Position numbers and translations under genes: made by a program. Under the pieces are notes generated by a model that worked only from the letters and a program-made list of their open reading frames with translations, had not been told where the DNA came from and searched no databases. From Nageia nagi (taxonomy: Eukaryota; Pinophyta), in contig JBITNC010000001.1 in NCBI GenBank assembly GCA_050084985.1, positions 107,880,001 through 107,944,000 on the forward strand: DNA of 64,000 bases. The letters are read 5' to 3'. Below, piece after piece: positions 29,001 to 38,700 of the stretch; positions within the stretch are counted from its first letter, which is position 1, and each line of letters starts with the position of its first letter.

Positions 29001-31596
29001 ACCAAGCATGTGGGCAGAGTGAAGAAGTAGCTCTAACAGAAAACCAGTTGTCTAACAGTTCCATCTCTAATGAAAACTTACCAAGAAAAGATGAAACCAA
29101 TTTTGGGAGTCCAAACGATTGTACAGGTATTGTTCAATTCTTTTTTCGCTTTATATACATGCTCTCATCTTTTTACATTTCGGATTAAATCCATAGGTTA
29201 AAGTGTTTGAGCTGATGGCAAAATTATGCATGTATGGAATTTTCAGAAGGGGATGTAACTTTGACCCACGAAAAGGATATTGGTATTTCCTCTACGTTAG
29301 TTACTGAAGCTGTTACTTGTTCCTCCAACAAAGATGGAACAATTGATGGAGACGTTGATTTGTCATATCATGTGGAGGATGTTTTAACTTCTTTAAGGGC
29401 TAGAATTGCATGTTGGAGAGCCTTAAATGCAGACAAGAAAGCTGAAAATTCCTTGGAACCTTTTATAGGCTGCAAGATGGGTCAGTCTAATAGTTGGAAG
29501 AAAGCAGGCAAGGACGATATCGAAAATCTAAGTCATTTGTGATGAGAAAGGTTTGAAACAGAGAAATAGTACTAACATTTAAGCTTACATGTGCACATTG
29601 TGTCTTCCAGTAAAGAGGAATCTAAGAAAGAGAAAGATGAGGAATATAAGAAAGACAGTAAAGAACATAGAGGTAGGCACTTTCTTTGTTATTATCCAAA
29701 AAATGTTACTTCGTTTTCTCCTTCCTTTGCCAAAATATCTGAATCAGTTGTTGTTTGGGCCACAACTAGAGATTCAAATGACGTGAAAAAGAGACAAGGT
29801 TTTTTTTACAAATGAGTTTTTGTTTGTGATGATCCATATCCATCATTTGTCTGAAAGCATTGAACAAAAGAAGTCTGTATACATTTATAAATCCTTGAAG
29901 GCTATTGTTGTTAATCAACAAATTCTGTTTACCTGATTTCCCAAGTACTTTTTCTTATCCTGCAGATGGGATTCAAGAAGCTCTGCAAGAGAATAGTTTG
30001 TCTGAGAACACATCAACGATTTGTAAACCTGAATGTGATTTGCCATCTACACATGTTCAAACAGGTGAGTGCAATGATAAGCCTGAAATTGTGTTGTGTT
30101 TTTACTATAATAAGATAAACGATACACTACACGACTTATGTTTTATGCAAATTGAAGTCGGTAAGGTTTTTACGAAGAAGGGACCATTTGTGAAAGGAAG
30201 ACAAATTTCTGTTTATCTTTTGTTTAAAATGCTTATCCATCAATCCTGATAAAATCTGCATTATAATTATGTTGGTGTTGGCTGACCAATAATTGTTTAT
30301 AATGTATATAATGTATTATGCAGTTCTTTCTTGCTCTCAAATTACAGCTATCAATTCTTGTCCAGTGAAAACTTTTGTGCAAGAAGCTACTCAGCTTCTG
30401 TCCAAGTCAGGAGTAGATCCAATTTTAAAAAGCTGGGACTATGACATAAGTTCTCAAAATGCATCACTTCCAGTCATACGTCAATTACAAGATGAAAACT
30501 CAACTCGGCCTTTGAAAAGGAAACCATGCTTTGGGTGGTTGTCTGACGATGAAAGTTCTCCAGAAAGGTCTGATATATCAAACACTCATGATGATGTTTT
30601 TTGTAATGATAATATGACAGCAGACACAAGGAGCTGTTTGGAAAGATGTGGCTCAGGAAGAAACAATGAGAATGGAAAACCTACTATGCTTTCAAATGTG
30701 AAACAATTACCAACTATTAACTCAACCAAATATGATTGTAGACAGAATGAGACAGACATAATGAGATCAGTATACCTGCAATCTCAAACATGTGGAAACC
30801 ATTCTAAAGAGATTGGTGAAAAATATATTGGATATAATAAATATGACCATACAAAGTCTGGGATGGCAAAGCAAGACCTTCACATAAAAGTTCCACATGA
30901 AAATGAAACTCACTATAAATCAAGTCATATGTTTCGTGAGTTGCAGATGGATGAGTATCTTGGTGGGTCAGCATTGACTAAGGCTTCATGTAAAATGCAG
31001 TTTCCACATGGGGAACATGTGACATATGGATCTGCTAACCTAAAGAGTAGAAAAAATGGGAAGCCTTTATTGCAAACTTATGACAAGTGTTCTTCCTACC
31101 ACAGGAAGACATCATTACAGTCTCTTGGAGACTATCAAAGAAGTGAATCCAGAAGAAAGGAATGGAATGATGGCCGAACTCAACATGCAGAATGGGGTAG
31201 CTGTGGTAATCCAGAAGAAAAAACCCATGTATGGCATCAAGGGACGAGGATGAGAGAAATTCACAGAAACTTAAATACATCTTTAGTGACAACAGGTACT
31301 CGGCTGATCAAAGATATAGCAAAGGAAGGAATCTGGAAAAAGTACGCAAACTTCCCTTGCGATATGAGAGAAAAGACTTTGGAGATGTAAAGAATGCACA
31401 TAACTTTGACAATGAAATAAGAGAAGTTGGAGACAAAGTTCACTTTTCTAATAATAGTTATGCATCATCACATTTCCCTTTTAGGAGTGACCATGAAGGT
31501 TTGAAACCATATTCAAAGAGCAATGAAGGTTGTCCACAACCTTCAAACCGCTTAAAGAGGAGGAGATGGGATGTGAAGTCTGATCTCTCTAAATGA
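23005..31596 (+). CDS. WIYLD-domain nuclear protein, nine exons, last exon with a frame break
   Basis: Coding exons by reading frame and GT/AG signals are 23005-23034, 23173-23280, 23400-23498, 28568-28676, 28968-29126, 29247-29538, 29611-29672, 29966-30064 and 30348-31596; phases agree at every junction. Exons 1-3 encode MPMQTRRRKK and then a WIYLD domain (about residues 11-79: MEDAVEAILPLGFSRELILS, LLQVYGGEKSWFFLEENNYK, LLVDTILQG). In SUVR histone methyltransferases this domain binds ubiquitin. No pre-SET or SET motif follows; the rest is charged, with RKPCFGWLSDDESSPERSD in exon 9 and a C-terminal RLKRRRWD, so a nuclear role is inferred. The predicted length is about 735 residues. Exon 9 needs one extra base near 31218-31223 to reach the TGA at 31594. 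In-frame ATGs at 22957 and 22981 are alternative starts; 23005 was chosen because MPxxxRRRK suits the family. The exon 4 acceptor could instead be at 28571. Confidence 0.75.
23173..23498 (+). CDS. exons 2-3 encoding the WIYLD domain
   Basis: Exon 2 (23173-23280, 36 codons) follows an AG in TTGCAG and ends CAA|GTAATG. Exon 3 (23400-23498, 33 codons) follows TGTGTAG and ends AAG|GTTAGT. Both begin and end in phase 0. The translation has the family order: basic lead, R-M-x-D-A, PLGFS, LL-x-VYGG, W-F-x-L-E-E, Y-K-L-L-V-D. The residues W, Y, L and D of the name are present; the family Ile after W is Phe. This is the strongest homology in the host gene. Confidence 0.8.
23427..23920 (+). repeat. tandem duplication covering most of exon 3 and its donor site
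   Basis: Bases 23427-23633 recur at 23634-23837 with a period of 207 bp (for example TTTCTTGAAGAA at 23427 and 23634, GGCCTTTTT at 23550 and 23757). A third, partial unit of about 80 bp begins at 23838 and repeats only the intronic part. The second copy keeps the exon donor GAG|GTTAGT and has an AG (GCCCAG|TTA) at 23630. The copies differ at scattered positions, so the event is not recent. Confidence 0.85.
23631..23705 (+). CDS. candidate duplicated exon 3' (25 codons)
   Basis: If used, this exon would start after GCCCAG at 23630 and end before GTTAGT at 23706, giving 75 nt in phase 0 at both ends. It encodes LFLEEYNYKLLVDTILQG and then VESCSSE, a second copy of the C-terminal half of WIYLD without the VYGGEKSW lead. 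It could be skipped, included after exon 3 (+25 residues) or used in its place. Its open frame, matching phase and preserved donor are seen directly; its use is inference. The acceptor has only a weak pyrimidine tract, so non-use is quite possible. Confidence 0.45.
23921..26860 (+). other. intron 3, left part; no gene recognised
   Basis: This is part of the roughly 5-kb intron between exon 3 and exon 4. The sequence is AT-rich with mixed short frames on both strands. A minus-strand frame at 25012-24815 and others show no family features. Nothing else is supported. Confidence 0.4.
26870..28020 (-). pseudogene. unidentified minus-strand coding-like relic inside intron 3
   Basis: This stretch is visibly richer in G and C than its surroundings and gives long protein-like phrases on the minus strand. 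These are ANNIGSRVQVAKHDPGGDYP with GKPGVVKASWGIRREN (about 28010-27845), the open frame 27821-27624 with SFRLRQLSRSETET-like Ser/Arg-rich sequence, and near 27420-27090 DVVRRRFDQRKYNSRYNEAE with FQKDMILVNNPNASKELKRS. Frames change between pieces and stops occur. It resembles a decayed gag or other element protein, but I cannot name the family. An old antisense gene copy is the alternative. Confidence 0.35.
27418..27454 (+). repeat. short tandem repeat GTCACAGAGTTTTTTT
   Basis: Two adjacent copies of GTCACAGAGTTTTTTTGTG differ by one T, a period of about 19 bp, inside the minus-strand relic. Confidence 0.7.
28568..30064 (+). CDS. exons 4-8 of the WIYLD gene, charged linker
   Basis: Five short exons (28568-28676, 28968-29126, 29247-29538, 29611-29672, 29966-30064) join in phase. 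Four donors are ordinary (G|GTAAAA, G|GTATTG, G|GTAGGC, G|GTGAGT), while exon 6 ends TT|GTGATG, less usual but needed to keep phase 2 into TTCCAG|T. Exon 6 contains VEDVLTSLRARIACWRALNA, a possible helix, and exon 7 is a Lys/Glu-rich coil (KEESKKEKDEEYKKDSKEHR). The rest is Ser/Thr/Asn-rich and probably disordered. The role is unknown; it links the WIYLD domain to the last exon. Confidence 0.65.
30348..31596 (+). CDS. exon 9, C-terminal region with a frame break
   Basis: The acceptor is ATTACAG at 30347. The first frame runs open to a stop at 31388-31390, but from about 31220 the frame one base earlier carries the better protein sequence, FSDNRYSADQRYSKGRNLEK and so on, to the end SNRLKRRRWDVKSDLSK and TGA (31594-31596). 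The summed exon length is one base short of a multiple of three, so a single missing base near the A6 run at 31218-31223 explains both facts. Acidic DDESSPERSD and the terminal RLKRRR fit a nuclear regulator. No enzyme domain is seen. Confidence 0.65.
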
Positions 31597-31729
31597 AGAC
31601 TGAATTTCTATTAAGTATCATCTGCTTGTGGGAGGCTAATTGATCTAGACCATTGGTTCATATCAAGTATATTCAAATTTTTTTCACTCTGTATTCTGTA
31701 TAAAGCAATGATTTTCCTTTCAACTGATG

Positions 31730-31735
31730 AATAAT
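31730..31735 (+). terminator. candidate polyadenylation signal AATAAT
   Basis: AATAAT lies about 135 bases after the proposed stop codon. AATAAA variants are common in plant 3' ends; this is a position-based guess. Confidence 0.35.
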
Positions 31736-34700
31736 ATATTATGGCACTTATTTCAAACATGTCATGAATTTGAACTAATCTGCTGCAACTATATTGACAT
31801 TGCTGCTGAAAAATCAAAATGGGGCTTAATTTCTATCTATTGCAAATTTGCAAGCAATAGAAAACATGATCAACATTTGCTGGCAATGGCCAACACTTTG
31901 ACTGATATAACCTTTTGTTACATTCTGTGCTTTCTGAAATACCCCTGGTTGTCAGAAGTTTCAAATATGATTTGGCTAATGTGTTAATAGCTAAGAAGTA
32001 TCGAGGCATGAAGCTGTTCTTATGGTAAGTTGTCTTTTTTTTATCATATTGCACAATGTTCCTGAACTTTGTATACAATTATATCTTCACCCATTGTTCT
32101 CACACTACAAAAAGAAAACCATTGATATAAAACACATAAACCTCTGACTTTATGACTACTTTGGACGTTCTAGAATTTGTGATTTAATTCCTATCAATAT
32201 GTTTGCTTTCTTTTATTCTCAGAATTGGAGACCAAACAAAACCTATGTGGTGTGTATAATCAGTACAGTCCAGGATTATGGGTTAGTAGTCAACAGGAGG
32301 GAATAAGTATTTTACCATACCTCTTTGAGGAAGAGGTTATTTTGGCTTCTCATACATTGATTTTACTTTTCAACGATTGCATCACACAAAATTGTTACAA
32401 ATATTGGTGTTGAACTAGTAATAGATGGATCCCAATTCATCTTCTGATTAGGATTGGTGTTAGACACATTTTCTTAACTGGTACTTATGAACAGGCTTCA
32501 TTTATTTATCAGAAGAATACAATAAACTATCCATATGAAAAAGGCTTGAAATAGCCTATAGGTAGTGAAGTTTAAGGGGAAGGATGTTTCATCCAACAAT
32601 AAGGTATAAACATAGTAAGGGTGTAATGCTGATCAGTAATTGGTAAAACAATTAGCAAAGAAAATTTAACCATAGCACTGTAACATGGTGATTAAAGGAG
32701 ATTGATTAGATTGTAGTGCAAGTCATGACATATTCCTTCAACTGAAAATCAAATTTGCAGCTAGATGGCCACGTAAGTGTTTTTGTGACAATGCTCATGT
32801 GAAATGGCCATTAAAAGAAACCAAGCAATTCTTAGGATTGCTTTAATATGTGTAGCATGTCAAAATAGGGATTCAACTGCACCAGCTCAAAACATTATCT
32901 TAAGACTCTAAATTATAGTCAAGTGCATACAACCATGATAGTAATCACTCCAACTTTCCACCACGGATCATCCTAAGCATGTTTAGAAAAACATGAAGTT
33001 ACAATGAAAAGTTAATTCTGAATGCTTGTTTTAGAAAGTGGAGTGTGCATGCCTCTAGAGCATTGTCCATTAAATATGCTGTCATTATTATTGTCACTAC
33101 TATTGCTAGGGTATATGTGTTAAATTTAATGTAATCCTGAAACCAAGCTAATTTTTCATAAAAGAAAAGATGGATAATATTATGTATTAATTTATATATC
33201 ATAATATTTATTAGTAAAATAATTTCATACTAATCAAAATTGATTAAAACAATCAGAACAGAAATTTAATTTACCTAAGAAGCATTAAATCACCTATTAT
33301 ATAAACTGTACTGCATATAGAGTAAATTGTATTATAATTATCAAAACCATACTACGGGTTTTAACATTTGTGGATCTCTTGGAAGTTTATGTGTAACATT
33401 AAAATTAAAATTTATTATTAATCTAACAAATTTGAGGGGTTTATTTTAAAGGAGAACTCTTTTTCTGCTCAAACTTTCAATAATCTTCAAAGATTGGAAA
33501 TTATTAACTCAAAAATTGTGGTATGAAAGGGTTTTAGATGAGATAAAAAGGATGATACAACGTTAAAATTCAAATTAAATTGTCGAAGTTCATGTGCGGA
33601 CGGAGTCAAAAACTCAAAAACAAAGCCTAGGGTAAAACTGTACTAGAAATTGCTCCAAATGGTAGATATGGGTTTGAAACTACTTTTGGGGTCGAGGGGC
33701 ACAAACAAAAGTTTTGCCTATTGGTACCAAGATTTGTAGATAATTTTAATATAACCATTAGTAATCAGTATGAAATATTTATATTAAATAAATATTTTTA
33801 ATATAAAAAAATACGGATGGATTAACACATTTGAATGTGAGTCAAATTAACTCAGGGAGGTTAGGAGAAATAAAGGAAAATCAAGTAGGACCAAAAAGTG
33901 TTAAGAGTCTCAAGCCAACAACCAACCAAAAACTAAGTTGTCATCATTACATATAATGGTAATTCATATTATGTGGATGAATTTCACCTTTTGCATGTGG
34001 TGCTACTGGTTGGACAGTATCGGGATAAATTATTCCATCTTTGTTTGCAAATTTATAAAATGACAATTGAAGGAGATATTTGTAGATAAAATAAATGTAA
34101 TTTACAATATAACAATTTGTTATATAAAAAATGTAGATAAATAAAAATGATTTTATCTATTAACTAAGTATAATTATTTGCCTATTAATCGTAAATAGAA
34201 ATATGATTAAATGATATTACAATATGGTAATTTACAATAAATTAGGGCATTTAATATTTAATTGATAAAACATCACAATCTTATATCTAGAATGTACATC
34301 AATTTGAAATAAGAAAGGTGATACTTATGCACTTGTTTGATGAAGATTAACCATTTGAATTTTGTCTTCAAGTCCTTTTTAAAGTGTACTTGAAAATTCA
34401 ATGGTTTTAGGGTGATTAACACTTATTCTTGATTTCGTAAGGAAAGATCAACCTCAATGATCATCAAGCTCTACCTTGTTTGTTAGAAATCAAAATCGAA
34501 ATTGAAATGAAAGATGAACTCAAAACAAACATGAATTTACCTTTACTAACTAAATGAAGGGTCTAGGAGGCTTATGGACCGATACATGCAACCCAGACAA
34601 CTTTTAGAATCACATCAATTGATAGCAACAAGGTTGAGGTTTTAGTATTGTAGCTTGAAACAAGGTCGAGGTTGACCCCATTTAAGGAGTGTTTGGGGGC

Positions 34701-35050
34701 TAAAACGAATTATAGGTGTTGTCGAAGGAGTTCATTATCCCTCTCTTATAGTTCAATTTCTCCTATTCTATATATAGATATATATATATTTTCTCAAATA
34801 TTCTCGAATTTGCCTAAATGGTTAACAATGATTTTCTTCATATGTTATCTTTGCAATGATGATCTTCAACAACTTGAAAGCTTGGAAAATAAGGATATCT
34901 TGAGTCTTTTTTATGATAGCACTTGATCGTAGAGAGTTGATAGCTTGACCACCAACAAGCTTGATTCTTTGAAATGCCTTTGAGACTTCTTTTTATACTT
35001 TGTAAAAGAAACAAAAGAGAAGCACATTAGCCAACATTCTAGAAATTAAG
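31736..35050. other. AT-rich intergenic DNA
   Basis: No gene was recognised. Several small open frames exist on both strands but are short, Phe/Ile/Lys-rich and without motif. A more G-rich phrase around 33590-33720 (including GTGCGGACGGAGTC) stands out but does not read as protein. A TATA microsatellite lies near 34770-34790. Confidence 0.4.
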
Positions 35051-35084
35051 GATTTTATTAAAATTGTTGCAATGAATTTTATTC

Positions 35085-35149
35085 TTTTTAGATACCTAAA
35101 TTATGATTTTAAAATAAATAAAAAATCAAAATTAGGTGTTTACTATTTG
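35085..35149 (+). repeat. probable gypsy LTR 3' end
   Basis: TTAGATACCTAAATTATG and the following A/T-rich string ending GGTGTTTACT match 58236-58290, which ends TGTGTTAACA. In this copy gypsy gag-like sequence follows within a kilobase on the same strand, so it is read as the inner end of a 5' LTR. The LTR start could not be placed. Confidence 0.45.
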
Positions 35150-35949
35150 CCCCCTTTAGCGATGTACTCGCATGAACCAAGATTACATTTCAAAAGTGAG
35201 AATAAAAAAAGATATTAACACTTTTGATGATACTTCCTTGAAATGATGATGATCTTGATGAATACTATGAACTTGGACTTCCACATTTTTTTTACCTTTC
35301 TTTATGCCAGTTTTTTATTTGGGTTACTTGTGAACATTGGGTGATCAATGGATTCACAGCAAACATGAACTTGCAAAAAAGATAAAGAAAATGGATCCTA
35401 TAAAGTATTTAAATATTCAAAGGATTTTGTTTCTTTCCTAGGTGTAATGGGAGCCATGAAATAATCTTGATAACAATTAGGCACCCTCTTTATTAGTGAA
35501 CATCATAAAAAGAAACATGAATAACATGAAATACTTGATTGTGATATACATTAAAACTAACACTCATAACATATAATGAATAATAATGAAGAGCATGAAA
35601 GAACATGATTATCTTTTATTAACTAAAGAATTGTGTACTATAAGCTATGATCATGAAAAGATAGCTACAAATCATGAATCAACATAGTAGCAATGAATCA
35701 AAACCATGAGTTAGAAGAGAACATCTACCCAGAGGATATAAGATGGTCTCAATAATATCAACATGGCATGAATGCATGGAGGATCTTCTGTTGTCCCAAA
35801 TATCAAAATGAGAAAGGTGAACATGTCCTAACTAAGTATATGACGATAATCGAAATATGAAATTCTTATGAAATGATCAAATATTTATGATGGATCTATA
35901 ATCAACCCTATTTCATGGGATATCTTAAATATTCCATTTCCCATAGAAT

Positions 35950-36420
35950 ACAAGAACTCTAAGTTTGATTTCTTTAGTGGGGATGGTGATCCAAATCAAC
36001 ATCTAATTAATTTCCAAGAAGAGTGTGACATAAGATTAGGATTATCAAGAATGGTTTTTTTTTTATTGAATGGTTTTATAAATTGTCTCCTCATTCCTTC
36101 AAAAATTATCAAGAACTAGTAAAAAAAATTATTAATTATTACAAGTAAAACATCAAACATAATATTACCCTAATTGATTTGTATGTTGGTAAACAAGGTT
36201 ACAATGAAAAGCTAAATAAGTTCATCCCTAGACTCTAGAAAATATGGCAAACCATAACCTCAAAATTAGATGAAGAGGACATAATTCATATTTTTGTGGA
36301 TGCCTTATTTCAACCATTGAAGCCATATGCTCGTGACCTTATGCATCAATCTTTTGGGGTAATGGCCAAGAAGTTGCTCAACAAAGAAAAATTCTAATTG
36401 AGGGAGGATAACAAAATATG
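35950..36420 (+). pseudogene. gypsy gag remnant
   Basis: Ordered gag blocks are GDGDPNQHLINFQEECD (about 35970-36020), HSFKNYQELVKKIINYYK, ITLIDLYVGKQGYNEKLNKF, ITSKLDEEDIIHIFVDALFQ and YARDLMHQSFGVMAKKLL. Stops and a frame change interrupt it. Gag forms the particle shell; this one is dead. Confidence 0.75.
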
Positions 36421-36643
36421 GAAACACACCTTCAACCAATGAAAATAAGAAATCATGTCCTATAAAAAAGGAAGAGAAGAATGTTAAGGTAGCGGGAAAA
36501 TCTATATTAACTAAATCAACCACACAAAAAGAAAATAAAATCTCCTTCCCTATGGCACCAAGATTCATCCTAAAAAAAATTGATAAAAAAGTTGCTTGAG
36601 CCTTTACCTAAAAAAGCCAAATATGATAGTAACACAAAAAATA

Positions 36644-36708
36644 ATAATCTCTACATTTTTAGAAGTGAGTCCTAACAAATATCATAATCTCTACATTTTT
36701 AGAAGTGA
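36644..36708 (+). repeat. 25-bp direct repeat downstream of gypsy gag
   Basis: ATAATCTCTACATTTTTAGA plus five bases occurs at 36644-36668 and identically at 36684-36708, a period of 40 bp. Confidence 0.85.
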
Positions 36709-36859
36709 TAGATTCATGGAAACAAAGTAAATTGATCAAGGTTTGGCACTATACATTTAGATAAATTTATTTGGTTCTCAAGTCAAAAAAGCATTGGAAA
36801 ATACTAGTTCAAGCTTATATATTTTCTCAACTTATTTATTTGTAAAAATTTAAGAATGC

Positions 36860-37055
36860 AAAGCTACTACCTATTCATAAATTAAAGACAAAAATCAAAG
36901 TATTTGATAACGTAGAAAAGCAATGTATAGAATTCATAACAATACCTCTATATTGGTGTCAATTTGAATCTCCTTGCTACACCATGCAAAGTGAGTATCC
37001 ATATAATTTATTTTTGGGGATAACATGGATATTTAAAAATCTTTAACCATATAGA
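36860..37055 (+). pseudogene. gypsy protease remnant
   Basis: A frame gives KIKVFDNVEKQCIEFITIPL-like sequence and ends YNLFLGITWI, corresponding to the second half of a Tat/Athila-type protease (I.v......G.i.lpv.....YN.LLGRpWi). The active-site Asp region is not clear. Confidence 0.5.
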
Positions 37056-38554
37056 ATATGATGAATTCTTTCTTGGTTAGAATTATGATAGCTGTTGATG
37101 TAACTTAGTTATATCTCTCTATTAGTGATTAAGTACTAGATTGATATTTGTTGATAAGGTACCTTATTAATTATAACTTTATATTTTTTATTGGTACCTA
37201 CTTAGAACACCTTATCATTCAATGAGAAAAATGATGTGATTTTCCTTGAATAGGAATGTTTATATATGATGGCACACCTTTATTATATCTTTTTTATAGT
37301 GTTTTATGTCCTTTATTGATATTTTGTGGTAAGGTACCTTGATATTTATACCTTTTTGTTATTGTTATTGAGAATATCATATTATTTGATGTTGTTGGTA
37401 TTTAGGATCACCATGTTATTGTTGAGAATAATAGGTGTTGTGGTATAAGTGTTTTGTTGGAGCACTTGATTAATTGATTTCATAGGTGCTTGGAGCATCA
37501 TGTTTTGCCAAAAACAAGTTATGGAAGAATTGTGGTAGTTGAACAATTGTTATAGTATATGCATTACAAATACTAGAGGTATCTTCTGTATCATGTTGAT
37601 TAAGCTCATAATTTTCAGTAGTAGAATTCAAGATTATGTTGTAGTTGTTATATCTACATTATCAAAGATGTAAGCCTGGAAGGAATTATAATTGTATATA
37701 TATGATTGCAAAATATGATGATTTAATATTATTTATTATATATTAATAAATTAATATTATAAGGTAGCACTAACTATCTATGGGCTTCCCTCAAGCAAGG
37801 TAGTGCAAACTACCTGATTTTTCTCAAGGTTTTTCTCGATCTTTGCTGAAGATCTTATGTTATTGTGTGAATGTTTGGAAAATATTATCTTTTACTTGTT
37901 TTATATTTTATGAATGGTATTTCATAATTTCTTTTAAAGCTTGATGAGTTCACATTGTGGATATAGAATTAATGATTTGGGTATTATTGTGGAAGTTGGT
38001 AAGATCATGGAATCATATAATAAACAATAAATCAATATCTAGATTTTTGTATCTATAGTTAATATTGGAAATGGTTTCAATACAATCTTCTTTTTATTCT
38101 TAAATTATCAAGTAGAACTTGAAAACCTGGAAAGAGAAATAAGCATTTGTTAATAAGATATTGAATGAATTTTTGGATGTATGATTGTAATAAATGTTCT
38201 TATGTTGTAAGGGGTTTAAATGTTCTTATTGCAAATTAGATAGATGATTTTTATTTTGATTTCAAGATAAATTAACTCCTTTACAATAAAACGAACTCAA
38301 TTGTGAGTAACAATAGTACAATGAAAAGATGCAAACTATGTTAAGATTTGTAAATGATAAACCTAGTGTGCAAGCATAATCATTTATAGGTAATGAACTT
38401 GGTTCATCAAAAGTATAAGATAACGAAATAATGATTCCTTATAAGATTTAGTTATAAGACTTATAAATAGGTGAAATGTCACATAGTGTCTTCACTATGA
38501 CTAGGTAATATTTCGAGATCAAAACATGGTTAATACAATCATGATATTGAAAGT

Positions 38555-38606
38555 TTATTATTGAAAATATATGCATACTTTTATTATTGAAAATATATGC
38601 ATACTT
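38555..38606 (+). repeat. perfect 26-bp tandem duplication
   Basis: The unit TTATTATTGAAAATATATGC plus ATACTT occurs twice head to tail (38555-38580 and 38581-38606) without a difference, so it is recent or an assembly slip. Confidence 0.9.
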
Positions 38607-38669
38607 AGTTCATGAATGAACTAAGAATGCATATTAAGATAATATAAAATGTTTAATAAAATTAATTGA

Positions 38670-38700
38670 GAACTATTATATATATATATATAATATATAC
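38670..38700 (+). repeat. TA microsatellite
   Basis: An (AT)n run of about 20 bases with an imperfect continuation lies in AT-rich DNA. Confidence 0.8.

Larger units (their letters stand above)
35150..37060 (+). mobile_element. gypsy (Tat/Athila-like) gag-protease relic
   Basis: Plus-strand frames give SKFDFFSGDGDPNQHLINFQ near 35960, then FYKLSPHSFKNYQELVKKII, KQGYNEKLNKFI and IWQTITSKLDEEDIIHIF, the pattern of gypsy gag (L..hSI.sW.eL...F, K...ESL..FI.R). Near 36990 YPYNLFLGITW fits the protease end (YN.LLGR.W). Pol is not recognised downstream, so the copy is truncated. Many TAG/TAA codons are present. Lineage is inferred from gag and protease style only. Confidence 0.7.

Noticed and set aside
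31018-31266. An extra intron in exon 9 to explain the frame change
   Set aside because: Possible GT/AG pairs would be too short or would remove charged sequence that looks coding; a single-base loss at the A6 run is simpler.
23005-31596. Calling the gene a SUVR histone methyltransferase
   Set aside because: Only the WIYLD domain is shared; no pre-SET, SET or post-SET motif is present in the exons found.
33590-33720. G-rich phrase as a gene fragment
   Set aside because: It reads in no continuous frame and matches nothing recognised; probably repeat debris.
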